Of a stretch of 64,000 nucleotides of DNA, positions 21,574 to 37,545 are shown in pieces (positions within the stretch are counted from its first letter, which is position 1; the number at the start of each line of letters is the position of its first letter). This DNA comes from Rhynchonema sp. JSB1_4. Lineage: Eukaryota; Nematoda; Chromadorea; Monhysterida; Xyalidae. The DNA lies in assembly GCA_030248065.1 (NCBI GenBank), contig JASAMV010006795.1:1-64000 (forward strand), written 5' to 3'. Under the pieces are notes generated by a model. The model had not been told where the DNA came from and did not search any database. It saw only the letters and a program-made list of their open reading frames with translations. The position numbers were made by a program, and so were the translations under genes.

Positions 21574-22745
21574 GTAAAAGAACCATCGTCTCACTCGTTC
21601 CTTATCGGTCCGTTTTGCAAAAAATGGAATTTGTTCGCTGTTTGTTACTTGCTGCGTTAATGTTGGGATTTCTAGAAAAACGGAAGGCAACCATATTGTT
21701 ATTGTAGCAGGTTGATCGTTAACGATAAACATCCGTTGTTGAATGAAAATGTTTGTTTGTTGTGCGTTTCAGTTTGAAAACTGATCAAAATAACACCGTT
21801 GGGGACGATTGCATCTGCATTTGAACCACAAAACCACGTGACATAATTGTATAATAACAGTGATAACATAATCATAAGAAAAACTTTTGTACATGTGATC
21901 AGCAAGATAAAGGCAAACTACACCAACACGAGCCCGATTCGAGGGGGGGGCGAAAACGAAAGAAAGAGAAAAACATCGCCCCTTTTTCCTCCGGGACCCC
22001 CACGGCGCCACGGAGCTTCCCCCGCCGGCGCGAAACCGGGCCGGGGCGCTACATGAAAAATCCGAAAAATATAAAAAAGCACGCCACAAACGATCACGTC
22101 AGCGGAATCAAATCAACACTGAAACACGAAACGTCAGACAAAAAGCGCATACTTCGCCCAAAAAAGGTCGGACGCGAGCAAGCTCGGTGGTTTGGATCTC
22201 CGCTGGTCATGTCAGCCTATTTGCGCTCTATATTTCCAGATTTCTGAAAGTTGTTCGTGAACTACTATGTAAAATAATAAATTTAACCCAAGTCAAAATG
22301 AGCAGCGCATATAAATTTAGCAATTTTTTCGTTTCGAAAAAGTCACCTGACCAAAGCAGATCCGATGCAATCACCAAGTTTGATATCGACCACAATTAAT
22401 GTATGTATATCAGTAAACTTTACAGGTTCAATAATTCGACGTGGAGAGCTCAACTACAATTACTACAGTTGTGCTGTAGACGCAAATAAAATATACAGGC
22501 CTCTTCCTATAAGCAATGACTACAAACAACACGAATGAACGGCAGAAAAATTAAAAAAATGGCGGATTAAGTGAGCAACGAACACGCGTGTATCAGGTTG
22601 TCAATCAAACACACACCAATGGTCTCCGGTGGGTTACAGTGAGTTTAGACCGAAAATAAAAACGAAGAAGAAAAATCAAGCTGACGGCAATAGGCATTCC
22701 TGGAGCAGTTCAGCCTGACAACTGATGAAAATGTAACCCGAAAAT
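21574..22745. other. No gene recognised
   Basis: AT-rich with a short GC-rich island at 21950-22050. ORFs here are short, with no recognisable domain. Confidence 0.4.
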
Positions 22746-22970
22746 GGGTGGAATTTTCGAAACGGTGTAAATGTCAGTTGGGCGTAAAGGTCGGTGTAAA
22801 GTTCGGTCGAAAGCTCGGTCGGCGTAGCTCGGTGTAAACGTGAAACATTGCCTGTTATGAACGTGGAATGTTTCAAGTTTACACCGAGGTCTATCACACT
22901 GAGCTGTCGACCAAACTTTCCACCGACCTTTACACCCACTGACCTTTACACCGTTTCGAAAATATCACCC
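22746..22970. mobile_element. Family R foldback MITE, copy 1
   Basis: Ends GGGTGGAATTTTCGAAACGG and CCGTTTCGAAAATATCACCC; inner repeated GGTCGGTGTAAA and its inverse. 225 bp, non-coding. Copy 2 is at 34644-34869 with only scattered differences. Confidence 0.85.
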
Positions 22971-24058
22971 ATTATCTGTAATCTTATGGACCTGGTTCTC
23001 TCGGTTGTCAGACAGAGAATATGTAATCTGTACAGATGTAATTTCGCGAGTACTGCATACATCTAGATAGAACTAAGCATCTTTGAGTGCGCTAATCACA
23101 AGCTACCTTTTTCTTCACGAACGAGAAACTGGCTGCATTTTATATCCGGCCGCGACCAGAGTACAGTCAAACACAAACCTCTAAGCAGTGAACATGACGG
23201 GACCGGGACCCGACCACTTTGTTCACCATGAAAAATATTCACTGTGCAGAGCACTGCACGGGAACATTACCTGAACTTGGGGACTGATGGACAGTTCACT
23301 TTGTATTATGGTGTCCACTGTGAAGGGATTCGCTGCGTATAGGTTCACTATGTAGAGGTTTGACCACGCGTTCAAATGAAAGAAAAAAGAAAATACACCA
23401 GAGACGTGTCGATTTGTTGAATTGACAAACGAAAAATAGAATTCTATAACTTATAAAAGCAGAACAAAAGCGCAAACAATAACACGATATGGTGATATAC
23501 CATCACACCAGTAAACAGAACCTCAAATGGGGCTAAGATAAGGGGTGATAACGCTTTCTGGCAAAAATATGATACATAACAGGCACACACCACAACGTCA
23601 CGTTCTAAATACAAAACTAGCAATCAGAAGATAATTCTTCTGAACAGAAACAAAAATAAAAGAAAGCATTCCTGGCAACGGAAGCAGAATAGAGAAAGAT
23701 AATAATCAATGTGTTTTAGACATCTTGTTTCGTGGGTAATGTAACACCAGCGAAAGAGAATTCTGAAGCAGCCACCAGCCTGGCTTCTCAGTCCTCAAGA
23801 TCGACGCCAGCTTTGGCTCCATTGGATTTTTTCCGCGGGAAATATTGTTTTTTGTTGTATCATAGACTGTGCTTGAACGTAATTTATGCCAGAATCTGAC
23901 CGAGAGGCTACGGATAGAAGCGCCAGATGCGCAGCTGTGTATCACACGCAACATTGATAACACACGGGAGTGCTCAGGCGGACGAAAAGTAGAATTCACT
24001 TTCGCCACTCCAACTGACAAACAACAACACAAGATGAGCGCAACAAACTGACACAGTC
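22971..24058. other. No gene recognised
   Basis: Intergenic to the 3' end of aak-2. The minus ORF at 23706-24092 (128 codons) runs into the aak-2 terminal exon in another frame and lacks recognisable motifs. Confidence 0.4.
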
Positions 24059-29314
<5,256 letters not shown>

Positions 29315-29876
29315 TTTCGCTGCTTCGTTTTGGCACAGCGCCGTTTGAGAAACACAAAGCAGGGAAAACCGCCGACGTCAATTTTTATCAAAGAGATCGA
29401 AAAGACAAAAACGCGTTTTTCGCAGGGTCTGTCTTGCTGCCTCTGCTTGATATTTCTGTGTAGATTCTGCAAAGAAGGATTATTTTTGACAACCGAGCAA
29501 GGCAAAAAGTTCGGTCGGCATCGGCACAAACCGACGGCATCTTGAATTCAAGTCAGATGTCAGAAGTCGCAATCGGGCCGGCGTGGCCCGAGCTCGGGGG
29601 CCGGGACGGGCCGCTGTTTTGGGCTATTTTGGTTCTGGCCGGGCCGGGCACCCCGGATCGAAGCTTTTGAACTTTGAAGGGACTGGCAGAAGGTTTTACT
29701 GGCGGAAAATCCGTTTTTTATATTAGGGGGAAAAAACCGAAGAAAACCGAAAAAAACGATAAAGAACCGCTGTGTGAAGACAGGAGAAACCCAAATGAGG
29801 TAGGTATTTTCGAGGCATGTTACCGTATTGTCGGAAAAAGAACCCCCCTTAATTGACCCCCAAATTGAACCGAACG
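29315..29876. other. Upstream of aak-2; decayed GGGCC repeat, no gene
   Basis: 29565-29655 is a decayed GGGCC-type element (GCAATCGGGCCGGCG). 29695-29770 holds a fragment of the AAAACCG S repeat. No second gene; the promoter of aak-2 should lie here but I see no clear motif. Confidence 0.45.
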
Positions 29877-30534
29877 CAGTGCTGTGGCTGGGGGGGGTGG
29901 GGTCCCCCCAATGGTACCCTACCCGCCCCGGCCTGGTACGCTACCCCCCTACCCGCCCCGCTCTGGTACCCTACCCCCCTACCCGCCCCGATTTTTACCC
30001 CCAAAATGCCCATTTTTCGGTCAAAAATGCCCAAATTTCGACCGAAAACCCTAAAAAGTGCAAAAAATCTCGCGCTGCGCGCGATATATGTACTTTTTAG
30101 TACATAAAAACAGGCACGCGAAAAAACTTGTGTTGTACCCTACCCGCCCCGAAAAATGTATCCCCGGAATCCCCCCATCCCCCCCAGCCACTACAGTGGT
30201 TGCCGCCCCGCCTGGGTAGCTACACCACTGTTGCCGCCCCACCTAACTTTTCACCCAAAACATTCATTTTTGGCTTAAAATTGCATAAAATTAGCATATT
30301 TGTCTGCAAATAGGCGAAAAATCGCGCGCTGCGCGCGAAATTAGTGTTTTAGGCCACATTTTCTTCAGTATTTAGACATAAAAAATTTCGGTTTCCAGAT
30401 GACCCCCCCAAGTGTTACGACCCCCCCCCTAGCTCGGCTGGTACAGTAGGTAGGTTGCCGCCCCGCATTTTGGGTGGTACAGTAGGTTGCCACCCCACCT
30501 GGGTAGCTACACCACTGGCGGCGACTCACGTACT
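29877..30534. mobile_element. Family F element and adjoining B-type core
   Basis: 29877-30198: left CAGTGCTGTGGCTGG, tag CTACCCGCCCCG (six copies), core TCGCGCTGCGCGCGA, right CAGCCACTACAGTG; flanking 8-mers do not match. 30199-30534: tag TGCCGCCCCACCTG with core ATCGCGCGCTGCGCGCGA (30320), broken by the D insertion at 30535. Confidence 0.65.
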
Positions 30535-31448
30535 CAGTGTAGTGGCAGGCCCATGTGTGGGATGGGAGGCAGGGTAGTACTTGGGGGGGGGGGGCGGGGG
30601 CGGGGGGGCCCCCCCCCCCAAATTCATCTATCTATCGTCAACACTTTTTGATTTCATCTATCTATCGTCAACACTTATGGACAAATCTATCTATCGTCAA
30701 CAAATTCTGGGAACAATCTATCTATCGTCAACACATTTCGACCCCAAAATGGGCATTTTTGCCTCAAAATGGCTCAAAATCGGTATTTTTTGTCCAAATA
30801 GGCAAAAAATCGCGCGCTACGCGCGGATTTAGTACATCTAAGTACATTTTCATTAATATTTACACATTATTACCTACTTAGGACACCATACTATACCTTG
30901 ATTTTTGGCGACCCCCCCCCCCACCATCTATCTATCGTCAACAAGTTTGGGTCGACCGACCCCCCCTCCCAGATTTCGGACTTGGGTCATCTATCTATCG
31001 TCAACACATTTCGGGTCCCAATCTATCTATCGTCAACACCCTGACCAAGTACTACACTGATGGGAGGTAAGTATGATGCGGGGTTGGGACCGGAAGCGTG
31101 AGAGGTATGATTTTGGTCACCCAAAAACGCGAAAAAACACCGTTTTTGTGATACAATTTTGGCCAAAAAATGAGGTAAAAATAGTACTTTTTCCAAATTT
31201 TCGCCGAAAATCGCCTAAAAATAGGTATTATGGGTGGGTTTGCGCGCGGAGCGCGCGATTTTTGGGAAAATAATGTCCAAAAACACCGATTTTTGCCTTG
31301 AAAAGGTATAAAATTGCTTGTGAGAGGTATGATTTGCAGTTGTGAGAGGTAAGTACTCAACCCCCCCCAACCCCCCCCCTCGGGTTTTGTGGTAGGTAAG
31401 TACTGAGAGGGGGGGGTTACCCCCCAACCCCCCCCAGCCACTACTATG
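30535..31448. mobile_element. Family D element, TSD cacgtact, with family E nested
   Basis: Left CAGTGTAGTGGCAGG, right CCAGCCACTACTATG; perfect 8-bp duplication cacgtact at 30527-30534 and 31449-31456. Opposite orientation to the copy at 10774. Core GCGCGCGGAGCGCGCGA at 31243. Interrupted 35 bp inside its left end by family E. Confidence 0.9.
30570..31059. mobile_element. Family E element nested in D, TSD atgggagg
   Basis: The cleanest full-length E copy (490 bp): ends CAGGGTAGTACTTGG and CCAAGTACTACACTG, duplication atgggagg at 30562-30569 and 31060-31067. Next to the left end is a G-run/C-run hairpin, then four ATCTATCTATCGTCAACA tags, core ATCGCGCGCTACGCGCGG, a further tag, and two tags before the right end. 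Confidence 0.92.
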
Positions 31449-31656
31449 CACGTACTGCATCAGGATGGCGCGTCAATCTACCTACCTACCCCTTCCCCCC
31501 AGCTGCACCAGTGAAAACAAGTACCGTAAAAGCCTAAATACAGCCCCCCCCGGAATAGAGCCCCCCGTAATACAGCCCCCCCAAAAAGGGGTCAGTGAAT
31601 TAATAGAGCCCCCCAACGGAATAGAGCCCCCCCCCCTAAGTAACATCCCCCTATAC

Positions 31657-32498
31657 CAGAGATCGGAAACGGGCCGGGCCGCGATTTTGGAGTTGGTCGA
31701 CCGGGCCGGGCCGGGCCGGGCCGGAGATTTGGGGGGACCGGGCCGGGCCGGGCCGAGCAGCCCGGCCCGGTCCGGCCCGGTATGCCTAAATTTGAACGAA
31801 ATTACCATTTTTTGAACCAAAATTTTCAAAATTTTTGCGCTTCGCGCAATAACATTTCCTAGTTCTTGATCTTTTCAGTCATCGTTTTGAAGAAAGAAGC
31901 AGTAGCTACCCATACCCAGGCCTTTGCTTTGCAGCAATCAACCTACTGTACCACCAAAAAAGCCTGCCTGCAATCAACCTACCTACTGTAAACTGTAGCA
32001 CCGACCGGCCGAGCTGGGGGGAGTCGTCCGGGAATTTATGTCTACATATTGATGAGAATGTACTCTTAAGCGCTAATTTCGCGCGTCACGCGCGATTTTT
32101 CGCCTATATGGAGTGAAAAATACCGATTTTAAACCATTTTGAGCAAAAATTATACCATACCTACTACACTACTGTACCAACCGGGGCGGCGACTTACGTA
32201 CTGCATCAGGATGGCGCGTCAATCTACCTACCTACCCTTCCCCCAAGCCCCAGCTGTACCAACCAGTGAAAACCAAGTATTCTGCAGAAAATTTTCGAAT
32301 TTTTTTCAGCTTTTTGGACTTTTTTAGTTTTCAGCCCTTGAAAATTGGCTGACCGGGCCGGGCCGGGCCGGGCCGACCTCAAGCCAAAACGGGCCGGGCC
32401 GGGCCGACCTGCGGCCCTCCACCGGGCCGGGCCGGGCCGGACTTTTCGCCGACCGGGCCGGGCCGGGCCGACTTTACCCGGCCCGTTTCCGATCTCTG
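31657..32498. mobile_element. Family B element nested in L, TSD ccctatac
   Basis: 842 bp, ends CAGAGATCGGAAACGGGCC and GCCCGTTTCCGATCTCTG, perfect duplication ccctatac at 31649-31656 and 32499-32506. Inverted relative to 11796. Core ATTTCGCGCGTCACGCGCGA at 32078. No nested insertions, so it serves as the family reference. Confidence 0.92.
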
Positions 32499-32637
32499 CC
32501 CTATACAGCAGTGTATTAAGGCTTGATAGTCGTGCACAGGTACATTTATGACTTATGTACGTTTGTTGTTCGTTCAGAGCACATAATACGCCTCTTATTG
32601 GCAAATAGACACGAATAAATGCGATTACCGTATTCCC

Positions 32638-33052
32638 TAAAATAGAGCCCCCCAAAAATAGAGCCCCCCCCCAAAAATACAGCCCCCCTAAACGGGGTCA
32701 GTGAAAAAATAGTGCCCCCCCCCAAAAATACAGCCCCCCCCCAACTTGGAATTCCCAGCTTGGGGGTCGTAAAGTCAAGTTCTTGCATACGACACATTAT
32801 GTACAACGTTTGTGGTTGAGTATATGGTGACGTAAAGCCTTTTATGGAAGATCTGCACCTAAAAATACTCAATAATGACCAGTAACACCCTGACAGAACT
32901 CAATTTGAGGGGCATTTTTGGGAACATTTTTTTGAGATTTTGGGCAGCGAAAAAATACAGCCCCCCCAAAAATAGAGCCCTCCCAAAAATAGAGCCCCCC
33001 TAAAAGGGGTCAGTGAAAAAATACAGCCCCCCTTGTATTTTAGGTTTTACGG
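32638..33052. mobile_element. Family L MITE nested in L at TA
   Basis: Ends CCGTATTCCCTAAAATAG and GTATTTTAGGTTTTACGG, TA at 32636-32637 and 33053-33054. The related L fragment at 16295-16315 has the same site unoccupied (CGATTACAAGCG). Tandem AAAATACAGCCCCCC units. Confidence 0.87.
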
Positions 33053-33424
33053 TACAAGCGAAAAAACATCCTTTCAAACCCCTTTTTAGGGGTTTTTGGG
33101 GGTATTTCTGGGAACAATTTTTCAGGTTCGGGTCAGTGAATTAATAGAGGCCCCCCCGGAACAGAGCCCCCCGTAATAGAGCCCCCCAAAATGGGGTCAG
33201 TGAATTAATAGAGCCCCCCTTCTATTTAGGTTTTTACGGTATTCTGCAGAAAATTTTCGAATTTTTTTCAGCTTTTTGGACATTTTCAGTTTTCGGCCCT
33301 TGAAAATTGCCTGACCGGGCCGGGCCGACCTCAAGCCAAAACGGGCCGGGCCGGGCCGACCTGCAGCCCTCCACCGGGCCGGGCCGGGCCGGACTTTTCG
33401 CCGACCGCCCGTTTCCGATCTCTG

Positions 33425-33826
33425 ACCTCTGTTGTGTGATAGAGGAGATAGAAATCTTTAAGAAAACATCGGTGCCTGATTCGCAAAGGAAACAATTATC
33501 CGTGTCAATTTCAAACTTGCAATTATTTCTTTGGCGTTCTGGTTCATTATCAGTGTATCTCTGTCGGAATGTTGAAGGTATTGATCTGGGTTTGTTGAAA
33601 AAAGTGGCACCCCCACTTTTCGTACCAGACGGACACCAAAAAACACCCCCAGCCCCACCTTGGCTTTGGCACCTACCCTAGAAATACCCACCGCCCCCCT
33701 CAAGTTGGCACCCCCCCCCCCCGCCCCGCGCTAGTATCTAAAGGCAAACCAGCCGTGCGTTGCACTCTTAGACCATACATACCGTATCACCCTGAATACT
33801 TACACACCTGTTACTGTAGCCACGTC
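33425..33826. other. No gene supported; contains a segment duplicated at 35.7 kb
   Basis: 33436-33482 (GAGGAGATAGAAATCTTTAA and on) is repeated in inverse orientation near 35708-35752. In plus frame it reads EEIEIFKKTSVPDS. The rest has C-rich runs and no recognised element. Confidence 0.4.
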
Positions 33827-34300
33827 CAGTGTTGGAGGTGGGGGGGTTTGGGGGGTAGCCCCCCCAGTACAGTAGGTATCCCCCCTCGCCTGGTACAGTA
33901 GGTATCCCCCCGATGTTTGGCATGGTACAGTAGGTATCCCCCCCCCCGATTTTCACCCCGGTACAGTAGGTATCCCCCCCCCCCCGATTTTGCCCCAAAA
34001 GTGCCAATTTTTGACCAAAATGGCCAAAATTAGTGTAAAATCAGTGGTTTTTGCCTCAAATTACCCAAAATTCGCGCGCTACGCGCGCAAATACTACGTT
34101 TTCACACGATTCCACACATAATAAACACATTAAAAATTTTCACCCCAAAACCTAACCCCCCAGTCGAGCGCAGCGCACAATTTTTTCCACTTGTCAGCAG
34201 TGTCAGAGGTACTTTGGAGGGGGATACCCACTGTACCGGGCTCAGAGAGGGGGATACCTAATGTATCAGAGCCGATGGCCTGGGGGGTTAGCGCTTGGGT
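33827..34300. mobile_element. Family M element, second copy
   Basis: Starts CAGTGTTGGAGGTGGGG, four GGTACAGTAGGTATCCCC tags, core TTCGCGCGCTACGCGCGCAA at 34070, then a diverged right flank with GAGCCGATGGCCTGGGG. No clean right terminus found; inverse orientation to 18790. Confidence 0.65.
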
Positions 34301-34643
34301 AAAAAATTTGATGTTTTTAATCATGCGTAGAATCGTGTGAAAACGTTGTATTTTGTGTGTAGCGCATGAATTTTGAGTATTTTGAGTTAAAAACCACCGA
34401 TTTTACACTAATTTTGGTCATTTTGGGCCGATATTGACGCCTTGAGGGCAAAATCGGGGAGAATTGGTCCCACAATGATCATATAAGAATTCATTCAATC
34501 AATCCTGATTTTCACGTTCAGTCACTCCTAGCCACTCTGTGCTATTTGTGATTGTTACATTACAAAACAGTTTCATCTGAAAATAATCTGGCAGAACACC
34601 CACGTTGCTGCGGGTCTGAAACATTTTAGTGACTGCATTCTAT

Positions 34644-34869
34644 GGGTGGAATTTTCGAAACGGTGTGAAGGTCAGTTGGGCGTAAAGGTCGGTGTAAAGT
34701 TCGGTCGAAAGCTCGGTCGGCGTAGCTCGGTGTAAACGTGAAACATTGCCTGTTATTAACGTGGAATGTTTCAAGTTTACACCGAGGTCTATCACACTGA
34801 GCTGTCGACTGAGCTTTCCACCGACCTTTACACCCAACTGACCTTTACACCGTTTCGAAAATATCACCC
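34644..34869. mobile_element. Family R foldback MITE, copy 2
   Basis: Same 20-bp ends and interior as the copy at 22746-22970. Flanks GCATTCTAT and TTTGTGA show no clear duplication beyond a possible T/A pair. Confidence 0.85.
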
Positions 34870-34897
34870 TTTGTGATTAAGCAACGCAACGTCATTA

Positions 34898-35412
34898 GGT
34901 GAAATTCACAAAACAAAGTCGATCTCACCCTCAAGCTCAACGTCAAAGTTCAAAGTCAGATGTTTCGGCGTCACGCTGGCTCGTGCAGCAGACGCAATTT
35001 TCTAAACGAAGGGTCAACTTTGACACATTATTGGGCATGATTGGATGCGTTTCTCGGGATACTGTTATTTTAAGGACGTAGCACAAGCGTTTCTGAAGAT
35101 TATTTCTGAGTTATAATAATTTCTGACTAATGGTATTGAAATAATGTGGCGATCATTGACCGCAGTCAAAATTTTTTGCACCTCCGTTGGTGATCGTCTG
35201 TTCATTTCTTTGCCTCTTTTCAGAAATTCATGAAACTCAGAAATACTCTCAGGTAAGCAAGCATCCAGTCTTGCACAATAATGCGTCAAAGTTGACCCTT
35301 TGTTTAGAAAATTGCGTCTGCTGCACGAGCCAGCGAGACGCGGAAACATCTGGCTTTGAACTTTGACGTTGAGCTTGACGGTGAGCTTGACTTTGTTTTG
35401 TGAATTCCACCC
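34898..35412. mobile_element. Family P foldback MITE, copy 1
   Basis: Arms: TTCACAAAACAAAGTC with CAGATGTTTC and CGTGCAGCAGACGC at the left, the inverse at the right ending TTGTGAATTCCACCC. Non-coding. Copy 2 lies at 60787-61315. Confidence 0.82.
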
Positions 35413-35414
35413 AT

Positions 35415-35948
35415 TTATGGGCAATATCGGCGTTGTTTCAGAATCTTCATCAAGGTGTTGCGGTGTTCATTTCGAAGCTTCAGAAAAGTTTTAGAACGAA
35501 ACGGACAGTAAATTCGAGCTTCCCGCACTTGTCTACCGCCAGACAATAACTTGTAGGCATTATCGAGGAAGAAAGTGAAACAAACCGCGCCGTCCGGCAC
35601 AGGCCGAGGTGTGCGGGACTGTCTGTCACTGGGAACAAAGCGTCCCGTCACCAGCGACCCATGCTTGATCAATGTTTCACCTAGTTTCACCTTTCCTTTA
35701 CGAATCAGGCACCGATGTTTTCTTAAAGATTTCTATCTCCTCTAGTTGTGTGACGATCTGACGCGAAGCTTCCGTATGCTTTTTACCACAAGGACGGATA
35801 AAAATCTTCGCGAACAGCATCCACGTTGCAAGGCGGTTCTAACCCCACCGTGTCCTGGAATCGAAGTGGAAAATCGAACTTTTTCTTGATTGTTTTCCTC
35901 ATGTGGACATGTCCTCAAACCTGCCGCAGGGAATGAAAAAAGAGGCAC
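35415..35948 (-). CDS. Possible gene fragment of unknown function
   Basis: Two minus-strand frames, 35415-35700 (GETLIKHGSLVTGRFVPSD, then GGRQVREARIYCPFRSKTFL) and about 35710-35880 (PCGKKHTEASRQIV, then LEEIEIFKKTSVPDS), look more protein-like than their surroundings in composition. They are in different frames with no clear intron between. I do not recognise a family. Part of the second frame is duplicated at 33.4 kb. It could be a broken gene or captured exons. Low confidence. Confidence 0.22.
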
Positions 35949-37199
35949 GGCCCCTGTGCCCCCCTGGACTCGCCCTTGAGCCTACTGTAAGTCAAAATTG
36001 GTCCAAGATTCCGTTCCGTTCCGTTAAATCCGTTTTAAAAAGAACCTCAAATTTTGGCGTCTCCCTTCCCTTCCGTTTCAGCGAGTGTTCAGAAGAACTT
36101 CTGTAACTCGTCGCTATCCTGCAATTCAATTTAAATTTTTTTAAAATGAAGTGTGGTTTTGCAACTCCGTCAACAAAAAGTATAACATTTGGTGCCTGTT
36201 GTAAACCAATGACGGATCCAGGGTGACCACAGCTGCCCAGGTGCAGAATTTTCACTCTGATGCACTTCGAAATTAAAAAAATCGCGCGCTGCACGCGTAT
36301 ACCCACTCTCTCGTCCGTTTTTTCTCTGTGGTCCCCTCTTTTTTTTCCTCGTTTCCTTCCCTCTTTTTTTGTCCTCCCTCCCTCTCTTTTCCGTTCTTTT
36401 TTTCTTGTTTTTTTCTCTTCTCCGTTCCGCTCTACTCTGTCTGCTCTTCAACTATTTTGGCCCATGTCCTATGCAGGATAGCGGTTGCGACTGCAAAAAG
36501 TGCCGAAATTCAAGACAGGGAGCACTGGTCAGAGTTTGCATGGTATTCAGTGCAAAGATCACTAAATTCGACATAAGCACCAGATAAATATGACTTTTCA
36601 AAACTGGGTAAGCACGGGACAAAATGGGAGTTTTGTGGAAGTGCCCCATGTGGTGGCATGGGATCCTGCTTACGCCACTGGACACAACACATGTTAAATT
36701 TAGCCACCCCAAAATGTATATTTTCACTGTTACGATACACACAAATCGTGAGGAAGAAAATATTTTTTTGCCTTTTCCTGAAAAAATGGCAAGAAAAAAG
36801 AAAGTAAAGAGAAAAAATGTGGATGAAGGCGTACTCCTGTGTGGTGGTCCAACTTTCTTGGAGGTATAGTAAATTTCTAATTTCGTCCCCCCAAATAACC
36901 CACGAGAGGCACGCACCCCCCCAAAACAAACACCACCACCACAACACGTGGTCCAACAATCCACGCAGCTGACACACACAGCTTGTGTGACTGAAACATT
37001 CGAAACCACACGAGCAGTACGTGGCTTGTTAACTGTGTGTTAGCTGCCTCGACTCGAACGGGAGCCCCGCCGAAAAAAAAAAACAAAAAAAAAAAAAACA
37101 ACAAGCTCGTGTACCAAGGTCACTGGGACAATCCGCTATTCTAAGAGGGAGACTGGGACCGTTTCAGGCTCGATGTCCCCCTGGGTGTCGGTGTCCCCC
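35949..37199. other. No gene recognised; pyrimidine-rich tract at 36320-36450
   Basis: A TTTTCC/CTCTTTT tract produces long spurious frames on both strands. The 185-codon minus ORF at 36452-37009 spans low-complexity sequence and shows no domain. Confidence 0.4.
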
Positions 37200-37545
37200 T
37201 GGCCACGATGTCCCCCTGATGGGAAAGTATGTGAGGGATACAAAATACACTTGCACGCCAATCGACGAAGAGCCGTTGCGGCTTGCCATATCTGACAAAT
37301 GAAGATCACATACATCGAATCGGCTATGACGAAACACCATCGGCGGCATCGAGGGAGATCAGAAGTGGATAAATACTTTCATTTTCCCCGGATGCTGCCG
37401 ATGGTGATTCGTGATTTTCCGATTCAGAGTACATGCCCTCCATTGGACACTTTCAGCAAGCAGGAACAACCCAAAGTCGATTGGCATGCAAGTACGCGGC
37501 ATATGAAGGTGATTTCATGTCAGGGGGACATCGACATCCAGGGAT
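37200..37545. mobile_element. Foldback element with GATGTCCCCCTG ends
   Basis: Inverted pairs: GATGTCCCCCTGA / TCAGGGGGACATC, CACGCCAATCGAC / GTCGATTGGCATG, CACCATCGGCGGCATC / GATGCTGCCGATGGTG. Extra direct copies of GTCCCCCTGG lie just outside on the left (37173-37200). Target duplication not seen. Confidence 0.6.

Larger units (their letters stand above)
31524..33239. mobile_element. Family L element at TA, hosting B and a second L
   Basis: Ends CCGTAAAAGCCTAAATAC and ATTTAGGTTTTTACGG with TA at 31522-31523 and 33240-33241. The uninterrupted site AAGTATTCTGCAG survives in the nested B copy at 32271, proving TA duplication. Arms carry ATAGAGCCCCCC repeats. Contains B (31657-32498) and L (32638-33052). 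Confidence 0.85.
31449..33424. mobile_element. Outer family B element, right end at 33424
   Basis: Family B core sequence (GGATGGCGCGTCAATC, CACCAGTGAAAACAAG) continues after 33241 as TTCTGCAGAAAATTTTCG and GGGCC arrays, ending GTTTCCGATCTCTG at 33424. It is split by family L (31524-33239). Its left portion is displaced beyond the D element, and the left end was not located. Confidence 0.7.

Noticed and set aside
36452..37009. 185-codon minus ORF
   Set aside because: Low-complexity Cys/Phe/Ser composition over a pyrimidine-rich tract, with overlapping frames equally open; no motif.
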